Positions 13,677 to 22,751 are shown, counted from the stretch's first letter. The stretch: DNA of 43,091 nt from an uncultured Prevotella sp. (GCA_905236165.1 CAJOOC010000102.1:1-43091); one strand, 5' to 3'. Program-made: numbers and translations. Notes: generated by a model not told the origin, from the sequence alone.

Positions 13677-16331
13677 TCAGAACTCCTGTCCAAGTACGAA
13701 ATGGAAGTTGCTTCCGCCCCTCTTTCCTGATACCTTGTCGAAACCGTAGGCCCAGTCCAGACCCATCAGTCCCACCATAGGCAGGAAGATACGCACGCCA
13801 AAGCCTCCGGAGCGCTTCATGTCGAAGGGGTTGAAATCGGAGATGTCCGTCCATGCATTACCAGCCTCAAGGAATCCCAGACCGTATATCGTTGTATTAC
13901 CCAAGAGGAACGGGTATCTTATCTCCACCCCGAAGCGGTCGTAAGCATATCCTGAAGAACCATATGGCGTCAGCGAGCCGTTTTCATATCCTCGCAGGCC
14001 TATGGTCTCTTCGGAATAGCTGCTGGAGTAGCCTGACATTCCGTCACCACCCATATAGAATGTTTCGAATGGCGACTTGTTAAATTCATTGTAATGACCA
14101 AGTATACCTATCTCTGCGCGGGTCATGAGCACGAAGCACTTCTGTCCTGACGTGAGTGCTGTGAATGTCCTTGACTTGAACTTCCACTTGTGGTACTCTA
14201 TCCAGCGATACTTCTCCTGCAACTCCGCATTGTAGGTCTTTGACTGAGGATTCGTTGCCAGATGTTCATAGTCTTTCTCTATCAATGAAGACCATGGTGG
14301 CGTTATTGCCAATGAAAGTGTGAATTCAGAACCCGTGCGTGGGAACAGCTGGTTGTCAGTGGAGACTCGCGAGAGCGAGATGCCGAGGTTCAGGTTGTTA
14401 CTGTTACCGTTCTGCATCAGGAAGTTGTATCTCCAGTTCTTTATCATATAAAGGGTATAGGAGAGGTTGAGCGACAATGTGAAATAGTCGTCAGGCCATC
14501 TGAGTCGCTTGCCCCAGCCTACGCTTCCTCCGAGCAACTGTATGTACTTGTCCGGGTCATAGTAGTTCTCGTAGTTGGAGTAGCCGTATGTGGAGCTATA
14601 TCCTGAGTAGTAGCTGTACAGGCCGGAGTTATACCAGTTGGAGTTGTAGTAGTTACTGTTCACGTCGGTCTGTTTTGAATAGAACAAACCCACAGAGAAC
14701 TGTATCGGTCGCTTACCTCCGAACCATCCCGTATTGTACGAAATGTTGTATGACTGATAGTACGTACCGTTGGTCTGTGCGCCCAATGCCAGCTGCTCAC
14801 CGTCACCGATAGGCATGATGCCGCGGTGTTCCTTGTTCTTGCGGAAGAGGTTGGCCATTGAGAAGTTGTTCAGTTTCAGGCCCACCTTACCTATCACACC
14901 GGTCTGTCCCCATCCTAATGAGAACTCCACCTGGTCGTTCGACTTCTGCTCCAGATCCCAGTTGATGTCCACCGTACCGTCTTCATAGTTCGGTTTCACG
15001 TCGGGGTTGACCTTTTCCTGGTCGAAGTGTCCCATTGATGCTATCTCACGTGCGGAGCGCATCAGGGCGTCCTTAGAGAAGAGGTCGCCCGGCTTTGTGC
15101 GCAGCTCACGGCGCACCACCTTTTCATAGAGCCTGCTGTTACCTGTGATGCGTACATGTGAGATATGTGCCTGCGGACCTTCCTGTATTCTCATCTCCAG
15201 GTCTATGCTGTCCCCGTCAACATTTATTTCCACGGGCGTGAGGTCATAGAAGAGGTATCCGTGGTTCCAATAGGCGTTACCTACGGCGTCATCATCATCC
15301 TTGAGGCGTTTGTTCAGGAGTGTCTGGTTGTAGATGTCACCCTTCTTCATACCCAGCAGGGCTGAGAGATAGTCGGTGGTATATACGGTATTGCCCACCC
15401 ATGTGATATTACGGATGTAGTATTTCTCGCCTTCCGAGATGTTGAAATAGATGTCCACGTGCCTGTCGTCGGCAGGAATGACGGTGTCTCGCAGTATCAC
15501 CGCATCGCGATAGCCCCGTTCATTATAGAAGGAGATGATGTTATTCTTGTCCTCCTTGTATTTCTCCGGAGTATATTTCTTTGACTTCAAGAAGCCCCTG
15601 AGGGTGTTCACCTCATGCAGTTTCTTCAGCGCGCCGCCTCCGAAGATGCCTCCCTTGAGCTTGCTGGCCTTAAAGTCCTTTATGCCGTCAATGAAGATAT
15701 AGCGTACCTTCGTCTTCTCTTTCTTGTCGATGTCTACGTCGAGGATTATATGGTTCTTCTCGGTCACGTCGTCTCGCTGGCGTATTATCACCTCACAGTT
15801 ATTGAAGCCCTTGCCCTCAAAATATCTCTTTGCCAGTATCGTGGCGCGTGATATCATGTTCGGTGTCACCTGCGAGCCCTTCAGCAGACCCAGTTTCTGC
15901 TCCATGTCCTCACGCTCTGACTTCTTCTTTATGCCAAGATAGTTAATCTGGCTCACGCGGGGACGGGTTTTGAGGTGTATGCCGATATATATGGAGTCAC
16001 CTACGATAGAGTCGGCAGCAATCTTCACCTCAGAGAAGAGTCCGTGCTTCCAATAGCGCTTCACGGCATCGGTGACCTCCGTGCCGGGGATGCTGATTTC
16101 CTGACCTACCGAGAGGCCGGAGATACTCGTCAGCATATAGTCCTCATAGCCGTCAACGCCGTTAACGCTTAGCTTGGCTATGGTGTATGTCTTCACCGCA
16201 CCGGCGTAGGATATCTCAGGGTTCACCTGCACCTCTACGGCTTCCTGTGCAATGGAATGAAAGATAAGAGCCGTTGATTGTATCATCAGCAACACGGCAA
16301 GGGCAATTATCCTCATTGGTTTGATATTCAT
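13677..16331 (-). CDS. bamA: Outer-membrane protein assembly factor BamA
   Basis: An 884-aa Omp85-family protein that folds and inserts beta-barrel proteins. A signal peptide (about 1-28) is followed by five POTRA-like domains (about 45-470; for example VNGVDGYEDYMLTSISGLSVG and GDLFSKDALMRSAREI). The C-terminal 16-strand barrel (about 480-884) contains the conserved region GLRGYENGSLTPYG, corresponding to the VRGF/Y loop-6 motif, and ends in aromatic FVLGQEF, the beta-signal. A Tyr/Ser/Asn-rich surface loop (SYYSGYSSTYGYSNYENYYD) lies in the barrel. It sits between uppS and skp. Confidence 0.96.
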   Translation of the reverse strand: MNIKPMRIIALAVLLMIQSTALIFHSIAQEAVEVQVNPEISYAGAVKTYTIAKLSVNGVDGYEDYMLTSISGLSVGQEISIPGTEVTDAVKRYWKHGLFSEVKIAADSIVGDSIYIGIHLKTRPRVSQINYLGIKKKSEREDMEQKLGLLKGSQVTPNMISRATILAKRYFEGKGFNNCEVIIRQRDDVTEKNHIILDVDIDKKEKTKVRYIFIDGIKDFKASKLKGGIFGGGALKKLHEVNTLRGFLKSKKYTPEKYKEDKNNIISFYNERGYRDAVILRDTVIPADDRHVDIYFNISEGEKYYIRNITWVGNTVYTTDYLSALLGMKKGDIYNQTLLNKRLKDDDDAVGNAYWNHGYLFYDLTPVEINVDGDSIDLEMRIQEGPQAHISHVRITGNSRLYEKVVRRELRTKPGDLFSKDALMRSAREIASMGHFDQEKVNPDVKPNYEDGTVDINWDLEQKSNDQVEFSLGWGQTGVIGKVGLKLNNFSMANLFRKNKEHRGIMPIGDGEQLALGAQTNGTYYQSYNISYNTGWFGGKRPIQFSVGLFYSKQTDVNSNYYNSNWYNSGLYSYYSGYSSTYGYSNYENYYDPDKYIQLLGGSVGWGKRLRWPDDYFTLSLNLSYTLYMIKNWRYNFLMQNGNSNNLNLGISLSRVSTDNQLFPRTGSEFTLSLAITPPWSSLIEKDYEHLATNPQSKTYNAELQEKYRWIEYHKWKFKSRTFTALTSGQKCFVLMTRAEIGILGHYNEFNKSPFETFYMGGDGMSGYSSSYSEETIGLRGYENGSLTPYGSSGYAYDRFGVEIRYPFLLGNTTIYGLGFLEAGNAWTDISDFNPFDMKRSGGFGVRIFLPMVGLMGLDWAYGFDKVSGKRGGSNFHFVLGQEF

Positions 16332-16388
16332 TATATTTATTGTATTGTTTCGTCGTTGGTTCGTCCTGCGGAGGCTCTTTCATGCGTC

Positions 16389-17120
16389 TTACGCCTTGTC
16401 CGCATTTTCCTCCTCCACCTGTGCCTCGGTCTTTCCAAAGCGTCGCTGCTTGTTGCTGTAGCTTTCTATAGCCTCCAGGAGGTGACTCTTGTTGAACTCC
16501 GGCCAGTAGACCGGCGTAAAGTACAGCTCAGAGTATGCTATCTGCCACAACAGGTAGTTGGAGATGCGCACCTCTCCACCTGTGCGTATCAGCAGGTCGG
16601 GGTCTGGCATGAAGCTTGAGTTCAGGTGTGTTGACACCGTTTCCTCCGTTATCTCATCCGGGCTCAGCTTGCCGGCAGCCACCTCTTTGGCTATCTGCTT
16701 CACGGCATCGGTCAACTCCCAGCGAGAGGAATAGCTGATGGCGAAGGTCACCGTCATGGTGCTGAAGTCCTTGGTCTCCTCTTCCATATCCTCCAGGTGC
16801 TTCCTTACCTGTGCCGGCATTCTGGAGCGGTCGCCTATCCACCTCATCCTTACGTCGTTCTTTACAAACAATTCGTCCTTCAGCTCTGACAATATCAGCC
16901 CCATCAGGGTTGCCACCTCATCGGCGGGTCGGCCCCAGTTCTCAGTGGAGAAGGCGTAGAGCGTGAGGTATTTCACTCCCAGCCTGACACAGTCGGCAAT
17001 GATGGTCTTTGCCGTTTCAGCACCTTCCACATGTCCGGCACTGCGCGCCTTGCCACGTTCCATAGCCCAGCGCCCGTTGCCATCCATGATGATAGCTATA
17101 TGTTGAGGTATCTTGTTCAA
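16389..17120 (-). CDS. uppS: Undecaprenyl diphosphate synthase, TTG start
   Basis: A 243-aa cis-prenyltransferase that makes undecaprenyl diphosphate, the lipid carrier for peptidoglycan and surface glycans. IAIIMDGNGRWA with catalytic Asp, LTLYAFSTENWGRP, SYSSRWELTDAV, PDPDLLIRTGGEVRISNYLLWQ and the C-terminal RRFGKT are all present. The first codon is TTG, embedded in an 8-nt repeat tract (AATTTGAACAAG). No ATG precedes the conserved IPQHIAIIMDGNG closely enough, and upstream frames are pure repeat. The alignment therefore forces a TTG start. Cytoplasmic, coupled to bamA (57 nt). Confidence 0.95.
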   Translation of the reverse strand: MNKIPQHIAIIMDGNGRWAMERGKARSAGHVEGAETAKTIIADCVRLGVKYLTLYAFSTENWGRPADEVATLMGLILSELKDELFVKNDVRMRWIGDRSRMPAQVRKHLEDMEEETKDFSTMTVTFAISYSSRWELTDAVKQIAKEVAAGKLSPDEITEETVSTHLNSSFMPDPDLLIRTGGEVRISNYLLWQIAYSELYFTPVYWPEFNKSHLLEAIESYSNKQRRFGKTEAQVEEENADKA

Positions 17121-17157
17121 ATTAACGAATTAACAAATTAGCAAATTAACGAATTAA
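17118..17157 (-). repeat. TTAATTCG/TTAATTTG tract at uppS start
   Basis: Read on the minus strand: CTTAATTCGTTAATTTGCTA, then further 8-nt units ending AATTTG, whose TTG is the uppS start codon. It lies in sense orientation directly upstream of the gene, like the tracts at 27641, 29031, 37042 and 38452. Confidence 0.9.
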
Positions 17158-17176
17158 GAGATAGGCACACGGCTGA

Positions 17177-17917
17177 TTACTCTTTGTGGCATGTGGAGCA
17201 CTTTGCCGAGAAGCTGTATGTCAACGCCAGCATTAGTGTGGAATAACAGTCTGTATTCTTGAACAGCCCGCTGCTGTTTATGCCGTATGGGTCTTTCATC
17301 CCGTCCAGCTGATCTGACAGCGAGAAGTGCATCTGCCAGTCGAGTGAGAGGTTCAGGCGATCTCCGATGCGGTATTTCACTCCTATGCCTACGGGCACGT
17401 TGGCGGTGAAGACATTCTTCGAGTTGCTCTCCGCATTGCCCTCGCTCGACATGTCCCATACGCGGTTCTTGTTGCTTGCGTATGTGGCTCCGAGGCCTAT
17501 GCTTATGAATGGCGCCACGCGACGGGCTCCGCGATACTCCTTACCTGTGCCGTATGGCCAGAAGTTGTATTCGTAGGTTATGGAGAGGTCGGCCAATGAG
17601 GTCTCAAAGGAGTAGTTCAAGTCCTTGATGAGCTCATAGTGGGTCTTCACGTCTGTTGCCTTTCCCTTGAGCTGCGTGTACATTCCGCTTACACGGAAGG
17701 CCATGTGCGGATTGGGGGTCACGCGCAGCACCACCGCTCCTGCCGGCTGCATATTGCTGAACAGCCCGCTGCTGAAGTCGCCATAGTAGGTGGTCATGCC
17801 GGCACCGCCGCCTATCTCCGCGCGGTATTCCACGTCGTCCTGCGCCTTGGCCTGAACGGTAAGGAAGGCTGCCAGGATGCCGGTAAGTAATATGTGGATA
17901 TGAAAGCGGGATTTCAT
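17177..17917 (-). CDS. DUF6089-like outer-membrane beta-barrel protein
   Basis: A 246-aa secreted protein with signal peptide (FLTVQAKAQ) followed by alternating beta strands typical of an 8-stranded outer-membrane barrel (GGGAGMTTYYGDFSS, APFISIGLGATYA, VPVGIGVKYRIGDRLNLSLDWQMHFS). The position immediately upstream of uppS-bamA and the sequence pattern match the DUF6089 family of Bacteroidales; I recall this synteny but could not search. The exact function is unknown. A Cys-rich tail (KCSTCHKE) is unusual for a barrel C-terminus. Confidence 0.75.
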   Translation of the reverse strand: MKSRFHIHILLTGILAAFLTVQAKAQDDVEYRAEIGGGAGMTTYYGDFSSGLFSNMQPAGAVVLRVTPNPHMAFRVSGMYTQLKGKATDVKTHYELIKDLNYSFETSLADLSITYEYNFWPYGTGKEYRGARRVAPFISIGLGATYASNKNRVWDMSSEGNAESNSKNVFTANVPVGIGVKYRIGDRLNLSLDWQMHFSLSDQLDGMKDPYGINSSGLFKNTDCYSTLMLALTYSFSAKCSTCHKE

Positions 17918-17997
17918 TTACACCTTATTTATATATATGGGGCCTCACGTTCTGTTACGGATGTTTGGCCACAGGGGCCGTCTCCGTTCCGACTCTT

Positions 17998-19455
17998 TTA
18001 CTTATGCCCTCTCCATAACTCACCGTTGCCTATGACGATGAGGTTGCCGTCGTTGTCAGTCATCACCATACCTACCTTTCCGCTGACGTAGTTCGCAGGC
18101 ATTGTCAGCTCTGAACTGCTCCAGGTAGTGCCGTTGTCGTATGACACATACAGCGTGCCAAAGGCCGTCTTGCTGCTATCGTAGTAAGCGGTGCCGCCAA
18201 AAGCCACCATGCAGTCCTTGAGGCCTGTCACGGTGAGCCGCTCCATCTTGGGCAGGCGAACGGGATAGTTGATGCCTGTCTGTATGCAGCAGGTCCATTT
18301 CTCCTGCAGCGCTGGCGACACGTTGTCGAGGTCTATCACCTTGCTCCATGTTGTGGCATACTTATAGTAGTCGTCGCCCATGGAGTTGTCTTCGTCGCAT
18401 GTGCCCACGAAGGTGACGCGAGGCAGTTTGTTCTCCAATGTCGTTGTCACAATGCTGTTGATATTTGCTGTGGGCAGACGGTAGTCGTTGTTAATGAATT
18501 CTGTGACATCGGTCTCTTCGCCGCTCCATGATATTCCGCCATCAGCCGACACATACATCTGTCGTGCTCCTTCATACAGGGCGTAGAGACGTCCCGCACA
18601 ACCTCCGAGGAGCGTCACGCTGGCGGGCATACCTGTCTGAACGGTGGTAAGGAGCTTTTCTCCTGAGGGAAGCAGCTTTGTCAGCACACCCTCGCTCCTG
18701 TCATAAATCATCACCGTGTCGCCGCTTGTAACGATATTGCCGGCGTTGGCGGGCAGGTCTACCATCACCTTCTCCCAGCTCTTTCCTCCATTGACAGAGG
18801 TAATGAGGGAACTTGTTCCGCTGGCATCATATCCCAGGATATACATCGCCTTGGATGTTGTGACGCCCTTCATGCCCGTGAATGCAGAAATCACAGCCTT
18901 GCTGTCAGCATCGTTGATGGCTGAAGAAGACCACATCAGGGTGCCGTGAGTAACCTGGTATGCGCTGATACGCACCTTATAGTCGCGCGTCATAGTACCG
19001 TCGCTCGACACTACGCGCAATGTGCGCTCCTTTGAAAGGTCGAGGGAGTCGGTACTGGAATAGTATGTATATACCGTCGGGTCGTCGAGGTCCTGAAAGT
19101 ATATGAGTCCGTTGTTGAGGGTTGTCAGCGAACATACCACCCTCGACAGGTTTGTGCCGTATATCAGCGAGTCGCTGTTGTAGACGGTGTTGGTATTCTG
19201 GTTGATTCGGACGGGATATGCGCTTCCGCTGTAAGACGAGGTGATGGTGTATGTGGAATCTGCCCCGCTTGTTGTTGTGACGTGGTAGGTACGTGTATAT
19301 TTCACCGTCCCGAGGGTGAAGCCCGTCAGAGCGGTGTCGCTGTAGTAGGTCGTCTCAGTATCGCTACCCACGCATGCCGTCATTGCCGACAGTATGGCCA
19401 GCACCATTACGGCCTTTGTGAAGATATTGATATACAATGGTTTCTTTATTCTCAT
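17998..19455 (-). CDS. DUF6242-like beta-propeller lipoprotein
   Basis: A 485-aa lipoprotein: signal peptide with lipobox MTACVG (Cys about 28), an N-terminal beta region (about 35-170), then a repeat-rich domain with Asp-box-like turns (VNGGKSW, SADGGISW, SYDNGTTW) typical of sialidase- or VPS10-type beta-propellers. This resembles the DUF6242 family of Bacteroidales surface lipoproteins; catalytic residues of sialidases are not evident. It is probably exposed on the outer membrane. It has its own promoter (19496-19503) downstream of a terminator, so it is transcribed apart from the SDR gene upstream. Confidence 0.65.
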   Translation of the reverse strand: MRIKKPLYINIFTKAVMVLAILSAMTACVGSDTETTYYSDTALTGFTLGTVKYTRTYHVTTTSGADSTYTITSSYSGSAYPVRINQNTNTVYNSDSLIYGTNLSRVVCSLTTLNNGLIYFQDLDDPTVYTYYSSTDSLDLSKERTLRVVSSDGTMTRDYKVRISAYQVTHGTLMWSSSAINDADSKAVISAFTGMKGVTTSKAMYILGYDASGTSSLITSVNGGKSWEKVMVDLPANAGNIVTSGDTVMIYDRSEGVLTKLLPSGEKLLTTVQTGMPASVTLLGGCAGRLYALYEGARQMYVSADGGISWSGEETDVTEFINNDYRLPTANINSIVTTTLENKLPRVTFVGTCDEDNSMGDDYYKYATTWSKVIDLDNVSPALQEKWTCCIQTGINYPVRLPKMERLTVTGLKDCMVAFGGTAYYDSSKTAFGTLYVSYDNGTTWSSSELTMPANYVSGKVGMVMTDNDGNLIVIGNGELWRGHK

Positions 19456-19495
19456 TTATATGTGCGCACATTCGCGCGTTTATGCAAATTTGGTG

Positions 19496-19541
19496 CAAAG
19501 GTACATATAAAATCCCGAAAAACGAATGTTTCTCGGGATTT
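19496..19541 (-). promoter_or_regulatory. Promoter of the DUF6242-like gene overlapping the upstream terminator
   Basis: On the minus strand TACCTTTG (complement CAAAGGTA at 19496-19503) is a perfect -7 element. The -33 position falls in the loop of the hairpin at 19510-19541 (TTCG, 19 nt upstream). Terminator and promoter thus share DNA. Confidence 0.65.
19510..19541 (-). terminator. Terminator of gluconate 5-dehydrogenase-like gene
   Basis: AAATCCCGA (19510-19518) pairs with TCGGGATTT (19533-19541). On the minus strand the stem is followed by TTATATG. It is 52 nt past the SDR stop, on its strand. Confidence 0.7.
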
Positions 19542-19592
19542 ATTATGATATTTATTGAATAAAGTGACCTATTTTAGGTTTTCTTTGCATAT

Positions 19593-20402
19593 TTACTTAG
19601 GCTGCTTGCCGATATATGCAAGGATGCCTCCGTCAACATAGAGCACATGCCCGTTGACAGCGTCAGAAGCCTTTGAAGCAAGGAATACGGCGGGGCCTCC
19701 GAGCTCTGATGGATCGAGCCAACGGCCTGCTGGTGTCTTTGCGCAGATGAAAGAGTCGAATGGATGACGTGAGCCGTCTGGCTGGCGCTCACGCAGAGGA
19801 GCTGTCTGAGGTGTAGCGATGTAGCCTGGGCCAATGCCGTTACACTGGATGTTGTACTCACCGTACTCTGAGCAGATGTTGCGTGTGAGCATCTTCAGGC
19901 CGCCCTTTGCTGCTGCGTAGGCAGAAACGGTCTCACGACCGAGCTCTGACATCATAGAGCAGATGTTGATAATCTTACCCTCCTTGCGCTCCATCATCTC
20001 TGGCAGAACGGCAGCAGAGCAGATGTAAGGTGCTACGAGGTCGATATCGATAACCTGCTGGAACTCAGCGCGCTTCATCTCGTGCATTGGGATGCGCTTG
20101 ATGATACCGGCATTGTTCACGAGGATGTCAATCTGGCCTACCTCCTGATGGATCTTCTCAACGAGAGCCTTTATGGCTTCCTCGTCGGTAACGTCGCAGA
20201 CGTAGCCCTTGACGTTGGTGATGCCTGCCTCTTTGTAGTTGTCAAGGCCGCGCTGCAGGGCTGCCTCGTTGATGTCGTTGAAGATAATCATGTTTGCGCC
20301 GGCTGCTACGAAGGCCTTTGCAATATTGAAACCAATACCGTAAGATGCACCTGTAATCCAGGCGTTCTTTCCCTCAAGGGAGAAATTTGATAAGTTAGCC
20401 AT
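19593..20402 (-). CDS. SDR oxidoreductase, gluconate 5-dehydrogenase-like
   Basis: A 269-aa classical short-chain dehydrogenase. The nucleotide-binding motif ITGASYGIG (about 16-24), LVNNAGII, the catalytic Ser in INICSMMSELG and YAAAKGG with the Tyr-Lys pair are present. Overall similarity is to gluconate 5-dehydrogenase / 2-deoxy-D-gluconate 3-dehydrogenase enzymes (GPGYIATPQTAPLRE, HPFDSFICAKTPAGRW), which interconvert keto-gluconates and gluconate. The precise substrate cannot be fixed from sequence; kduD is the main alternative. The CoA-transferase gene upstream is separated by a strong hairpin. Confidence 0.85.
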   Translation of the reverse strand: MANLSNFSLEGKNAWITGASYGIGFNIAKAFVAAGANMIIFNDINEAALQRGLDNYKEAGITNVKGYVCDVTDEEAIKALVEKIHQEVGQIDILVNNAGIIKRIPMHEMKRAEFQQVIDIDLVAPYICSAAVLPEMMERKEGKIINICSMMSELGRETVSAYAAAKGGLKMLTRNICSEYGEYNIQCNGIGPGYIATPQTAPLRERQPDGSRHPFDSFICAKTPAGRWLDPSELGGPAVFLASKASDAVNGHVLYVDGGILAYIGKQPK

Positions 20403-20451
20403 GTTGTTTTAAGGGTTTAAGGGGATTTGTTTTCTGTTTAGTTTATGGTAT

Positions 20452-20480
20452 ATGGGCCGATGGCGATACCGTCGGCCCAT
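20452..20480. terminator. Strong hairpin between CoA transferase and SDR genes
   Basis: ATGGGCCGA (20452-20460) pairs with TCGGCCCAT (20472-20480), extended by GG/CC around a 5-nt CGATA loop, giving about 12 bp. It follows the CoA-transferase stop by 12 nt. There is no T-tract on the minus strand, so it may be a Rho-linked or RNA-stabilising hairpin that lowers read-through into the SDR gene rather than a classical terminator. Confidence 0.5.
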
Positions 20481-20491
20481 GTTGTTGCGGA

Positions 20492-22000
20492 TTAGTCCTT
20501 TATGTACTCGCTGAAGTCCGTGAGGTGCATATCGCCCTTTCTGCGCAGCGTGTCGTGCATAGCGAAGGCACAAGGCAGGTTGTGATGCGTCTGACCACCT
20601 GTAGCGATGTTGAGATACTCACGCAGGAGCGGCCTGTAGTCGGGGTGTGCACAGTTCTCGATAATCAGCTTTGCGCGCTCCAATGGTGCACGGCCTCTGA
20701 GGTCGGCGATGCCCTGTTCGGTGATGATGACGTTCACGTCGTGCTCCGTGTGGTCCTGGTGGCTGCACATAGGCACGATAGAGGAGATGAGACCTCCCTT
20801 TGCCGTAGATGCGCAGGTAAAGATAGAGATGTAGGCGTTGCGCTCAAAGTCACCTGAGCCGCCGATACCGTTCATCATCTTTGTGCCGCTGATGTGGGTA
20901 GAGTTAGCGTTGCCGAAGATGTCTACCTCTATAGCGGTGTTGATGGCGATGACGCCCAGTCGGCGTATCACCTCGGGTGAGTTGGATATCTCCGACTGAC
21001 GGATGGTGAGGTGTTTGGCGAAGTGGCCGATGTTGTCGTACACGTGCATGAGGCACTCATTGTCTACCGTCAGCGAACATGTGGAGGCGTCCTTCACTCG
21101 ACCGTTGAGCATCATGTCGACGATGGCGTTCTGCAGCACCTCGGTGTACACGTTGAAGTCAGGCACGTCCTTGTCCTGTCCCAGCGCTGCGAGGATAGCG
21201 TTGGCAGTTGTTCCCACACCGCTCTGCAGAGGCAGGAACGTTGATGGGATGATGCCGCGCTTCATATCGCTCAGCAGGAAGTGGGCTACGTTGGAGCCTA
21301 TCTGGTCGGTGATGGGGTCCGTGCCCTTGAAGGAGCGTGCCTCATCGGGGATATTGCACTCTACCACACCCACTACCTTCTTCTTGTCTACCTCAAGATA
21401 AGGCTTTCCGATGCGGTCGCTCACCTTCGTAATCATGATGGGCTGACGCATTGGCGGGTCAAGAGGCTGATAGACATCGTGAAGCATACCCACGCCCTCG
21501 CTGTGGAAGGTGTTCAGCTCTATGATGATTTTCTCTGCCAGCATGGCTACGGTTGGGGCGATGCCTCCGGCAGAGGTAAGGAAGACACGGTACTTATCGC
21601 CGGCATCCTCTATCTTGCAGACCTCCAGAATACCCCAGTTCAGCGGACCATAGAAGCCATAGCGCAGCTCCTGAGCCATGTGGGAGAGGTGAAGGTCGTT
21701 GTATCGTATCTCGTTCTTGTTAACGCAAGAGCGGAAGTCCGCATTCGTCGTATACGGGGCGCGGAAATCTATCGCCTTTGCGGCGGCAAGGTCGCCATCG
21801 GTGCTCTGACCGGTGGAGGCTCCTGTGAATACACTTACCTTGAACGGGTTACCCTTTTCGTGTTCCTGAGTAGCGAGCTTCGCAAGCTCTTTTGTCGTTG
21901 CCTTTGGTGCTCCTGCGGGTGTGAATCCTGAAAGTCCCAGGGAGTCACCATTCTTAATCATTGAGGCCGCTTCGAGAGCGGTGATTGTTGTGTATGACAT
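20492..22000 (-). CDS. Acetyl-CoA hydrolase/transferase family, succinate:acetate CoA-transferase type
   Basis: A 502-aa class I CoA transferase. It likely swaps CoA between succinyl-CoA and acetate, or forms acetate from acetyl-CoA during fermentation. The conserved GLSGFTPAGAPK, the catalytic-Glu segment YTEVLQNAIVDMM and the oxyanion GGSGDF loop (MNGIGGSGDF) are visible, as is the late motif ITEQGIADLRGRAPLERA. Length fits the Cat1/AarC group. Substrate choice (succinate, propionate or acetate) is inferred from physiology of the order, not from residues. It has its own promoter at 22035-22065. Confidence 0.88.
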   Translation of the reverse strand: MSYTTITALEAASMIKNGDSLGLSGFTPAGAPKATTKELAKLATQEHEKGNPFKVSVFTGASTGQSTDGDLAAAKAIDFRAPYTTNADFRSCVNKNEIRYNDLHLSHMAQELRYGFYGPLNWGILEVCKIEDAGDKYRVFLTSAGGIAPTVAMLAEKIIIELNTFHSEGVGMLHDVYQPLDPPMRQPIMITKVSDRIGKPYLEVDKKKVVGVVECNIPDEARSFKGTDPITDQIGSNVAHFLLSDMKRGIIPSTFLPLQSGVGTTANAILAALGQDKDVPDFNVYTEVLQNAIVDMMLNGRVKDASTCSLTVDNECLMHVYDNIGHFAKHLTIRQSEISNSPEVIRRLGVIAINTAIEVDIFGNANSTHISGTKMMNGIGGSGDFERNAYISIFTCASTAKGGLISSIVPMCSHQDHTEHDVNVIITEQGIADLRGRAPLERAKLIIENCAHPDYRPLLREYLNIATGGQTHHNLPCAFAMHDTLRRKGDMHLTDFSEYIKD

Positions 22001-22034
22001 TTACTATACGTTTGTTATAATGAAAATTCGCGTG

Positions 22035-22065
22035 CAAAGGTAATAAAATTGCACGAAACTACAAA
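22035..22065 (-). promoter_or_regulatory. Promoter of the CoA-transferase gene
   Basis: On the minus strand TTTG (complement CAAA at 22062-22065), exactly 19 nt, then TACCTTTG (complement at 22035-22042): a perfect match to the phylum consensus, 35 nt before the ATG. Confidence 0.88.
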
Positions 22066-22125
22066 ATTTGTGCATCTTTTTTCATTAAAAAAACGAAAAA
22101 TGTTGCTCAATATATAAATAATGTG

Positions 22126-22133
22126 TACCTTTG
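22126..22133 (+). promoter_or_regulatory. -7 element of greA leader transcript
   Basis: TACCTTTG is a perfect -7 element; 19 nt upstream is TTGC, a partial -33. Transcription would begin near 22140, giving a leader of about 145 nt before greA. Confidence 0.75.
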
Positions 22134-22139
22134 CACTCA

Positions 22140-22286
22140 CTTTTAGGCACCTCCGTGTCGATGTGAGGCACGTGAGGCAATGATTTACGGACGGCCCCAT
22201 TAGTCACGGGGTTGTCTCTCTTTTTGGTCTTTAAGGCCACCCCTATTCGTGGGCAAACAACAGAAAAACTAAATAAATAAAGAATT
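22140..22286 (+). ncRNA. Structured greA leader or small RNA with internal terminator-like hairpin
   Basis: Two hairpins are visible. CCTCCGTG (22150-22157) pairs with CACG-T-GAGG (22169-22177). GACGGCCCC (22190-22198) pairs with GGGGTTGTC (22208-22216; 9 bp with two G-U pairs) and is followed by TCTCTTTTT, as in an intrinsic terminator. The product could be a small RNA of about 85 nt ending near 22226, or an attenuator controlling greA. The downstream 60 nt is ordinary A-rich leader. Confidence 0.45.
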
Positions 22287-22751
22287 ATGGCTTACATGTC
22301 AAAAGAAGGCTACGAACATCTCGTAGCAGAACTGCAGCGCCTTGAGGCGGTAGAGATGCCCAAGGCCAGTGCCGCCATTGCAGAGGCACGCGACAAGGGA
22401 GACCTGTCGGAGAATTCAGAATATGATGCTGCCAAGGAAGCGCAGGCTCACCTTGCCGAGAAAATCAACCAGATAAAGGCCGCTATTGCCGATGCAAAGA
22501 TCGTAGACAAAAGCCGCCTGAACACGGATGCTGTGCAGTTGCTCTCCAAGGTTGAGATGACCAACCTCAACAACAACGCCAAGATGACCTATACCATCGT
22601 CAGCGCCAACGAGGCCAACCTGCGCGAGGGCAAGATAAGCATCGAGACCCCGATAGCCAAGGCCCTGCTCAACCACAAGGCCGGCGAAACCGTAGAGGCA
22701 AAGATACCCAACGGCGTGATGCGACTGAAGATTGAGAGCATCTCTTATTAA
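22287..22751 (+). CDS. greA: Transcript cleavage factor GreA
   Basis: A 154-aa GreA. The N-terminal antiparallel coiled coil (about residues 1-75) contains the tip EARDKGDLSENSEYDAAKE with the acidic residues that deliver metal to the RNA polymerase active site. The C-terminal FKBP-like domain ends VMRLKIESISY. It rescues backtracked polymerase by stimulating RNA cleavage. Preceded by a long structured leader; a small hairpin AGCCTT/AAGGCT (22751-22767) begins right at its end. Confidence 0.96.
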   Translation: MAYMSKEGYEHLVAELQRLEAVEMPKASAAIAEARDKGDLSENSEYDAAKEAQAHLAEKINQIKAAIADAKIVDKSRLNTDAVQLLSKVEMTNLNNNAKMTYTIVSANEANLREGKISIETPIAKALLNHKAGETVEAKIPNGVMRLKIESISY

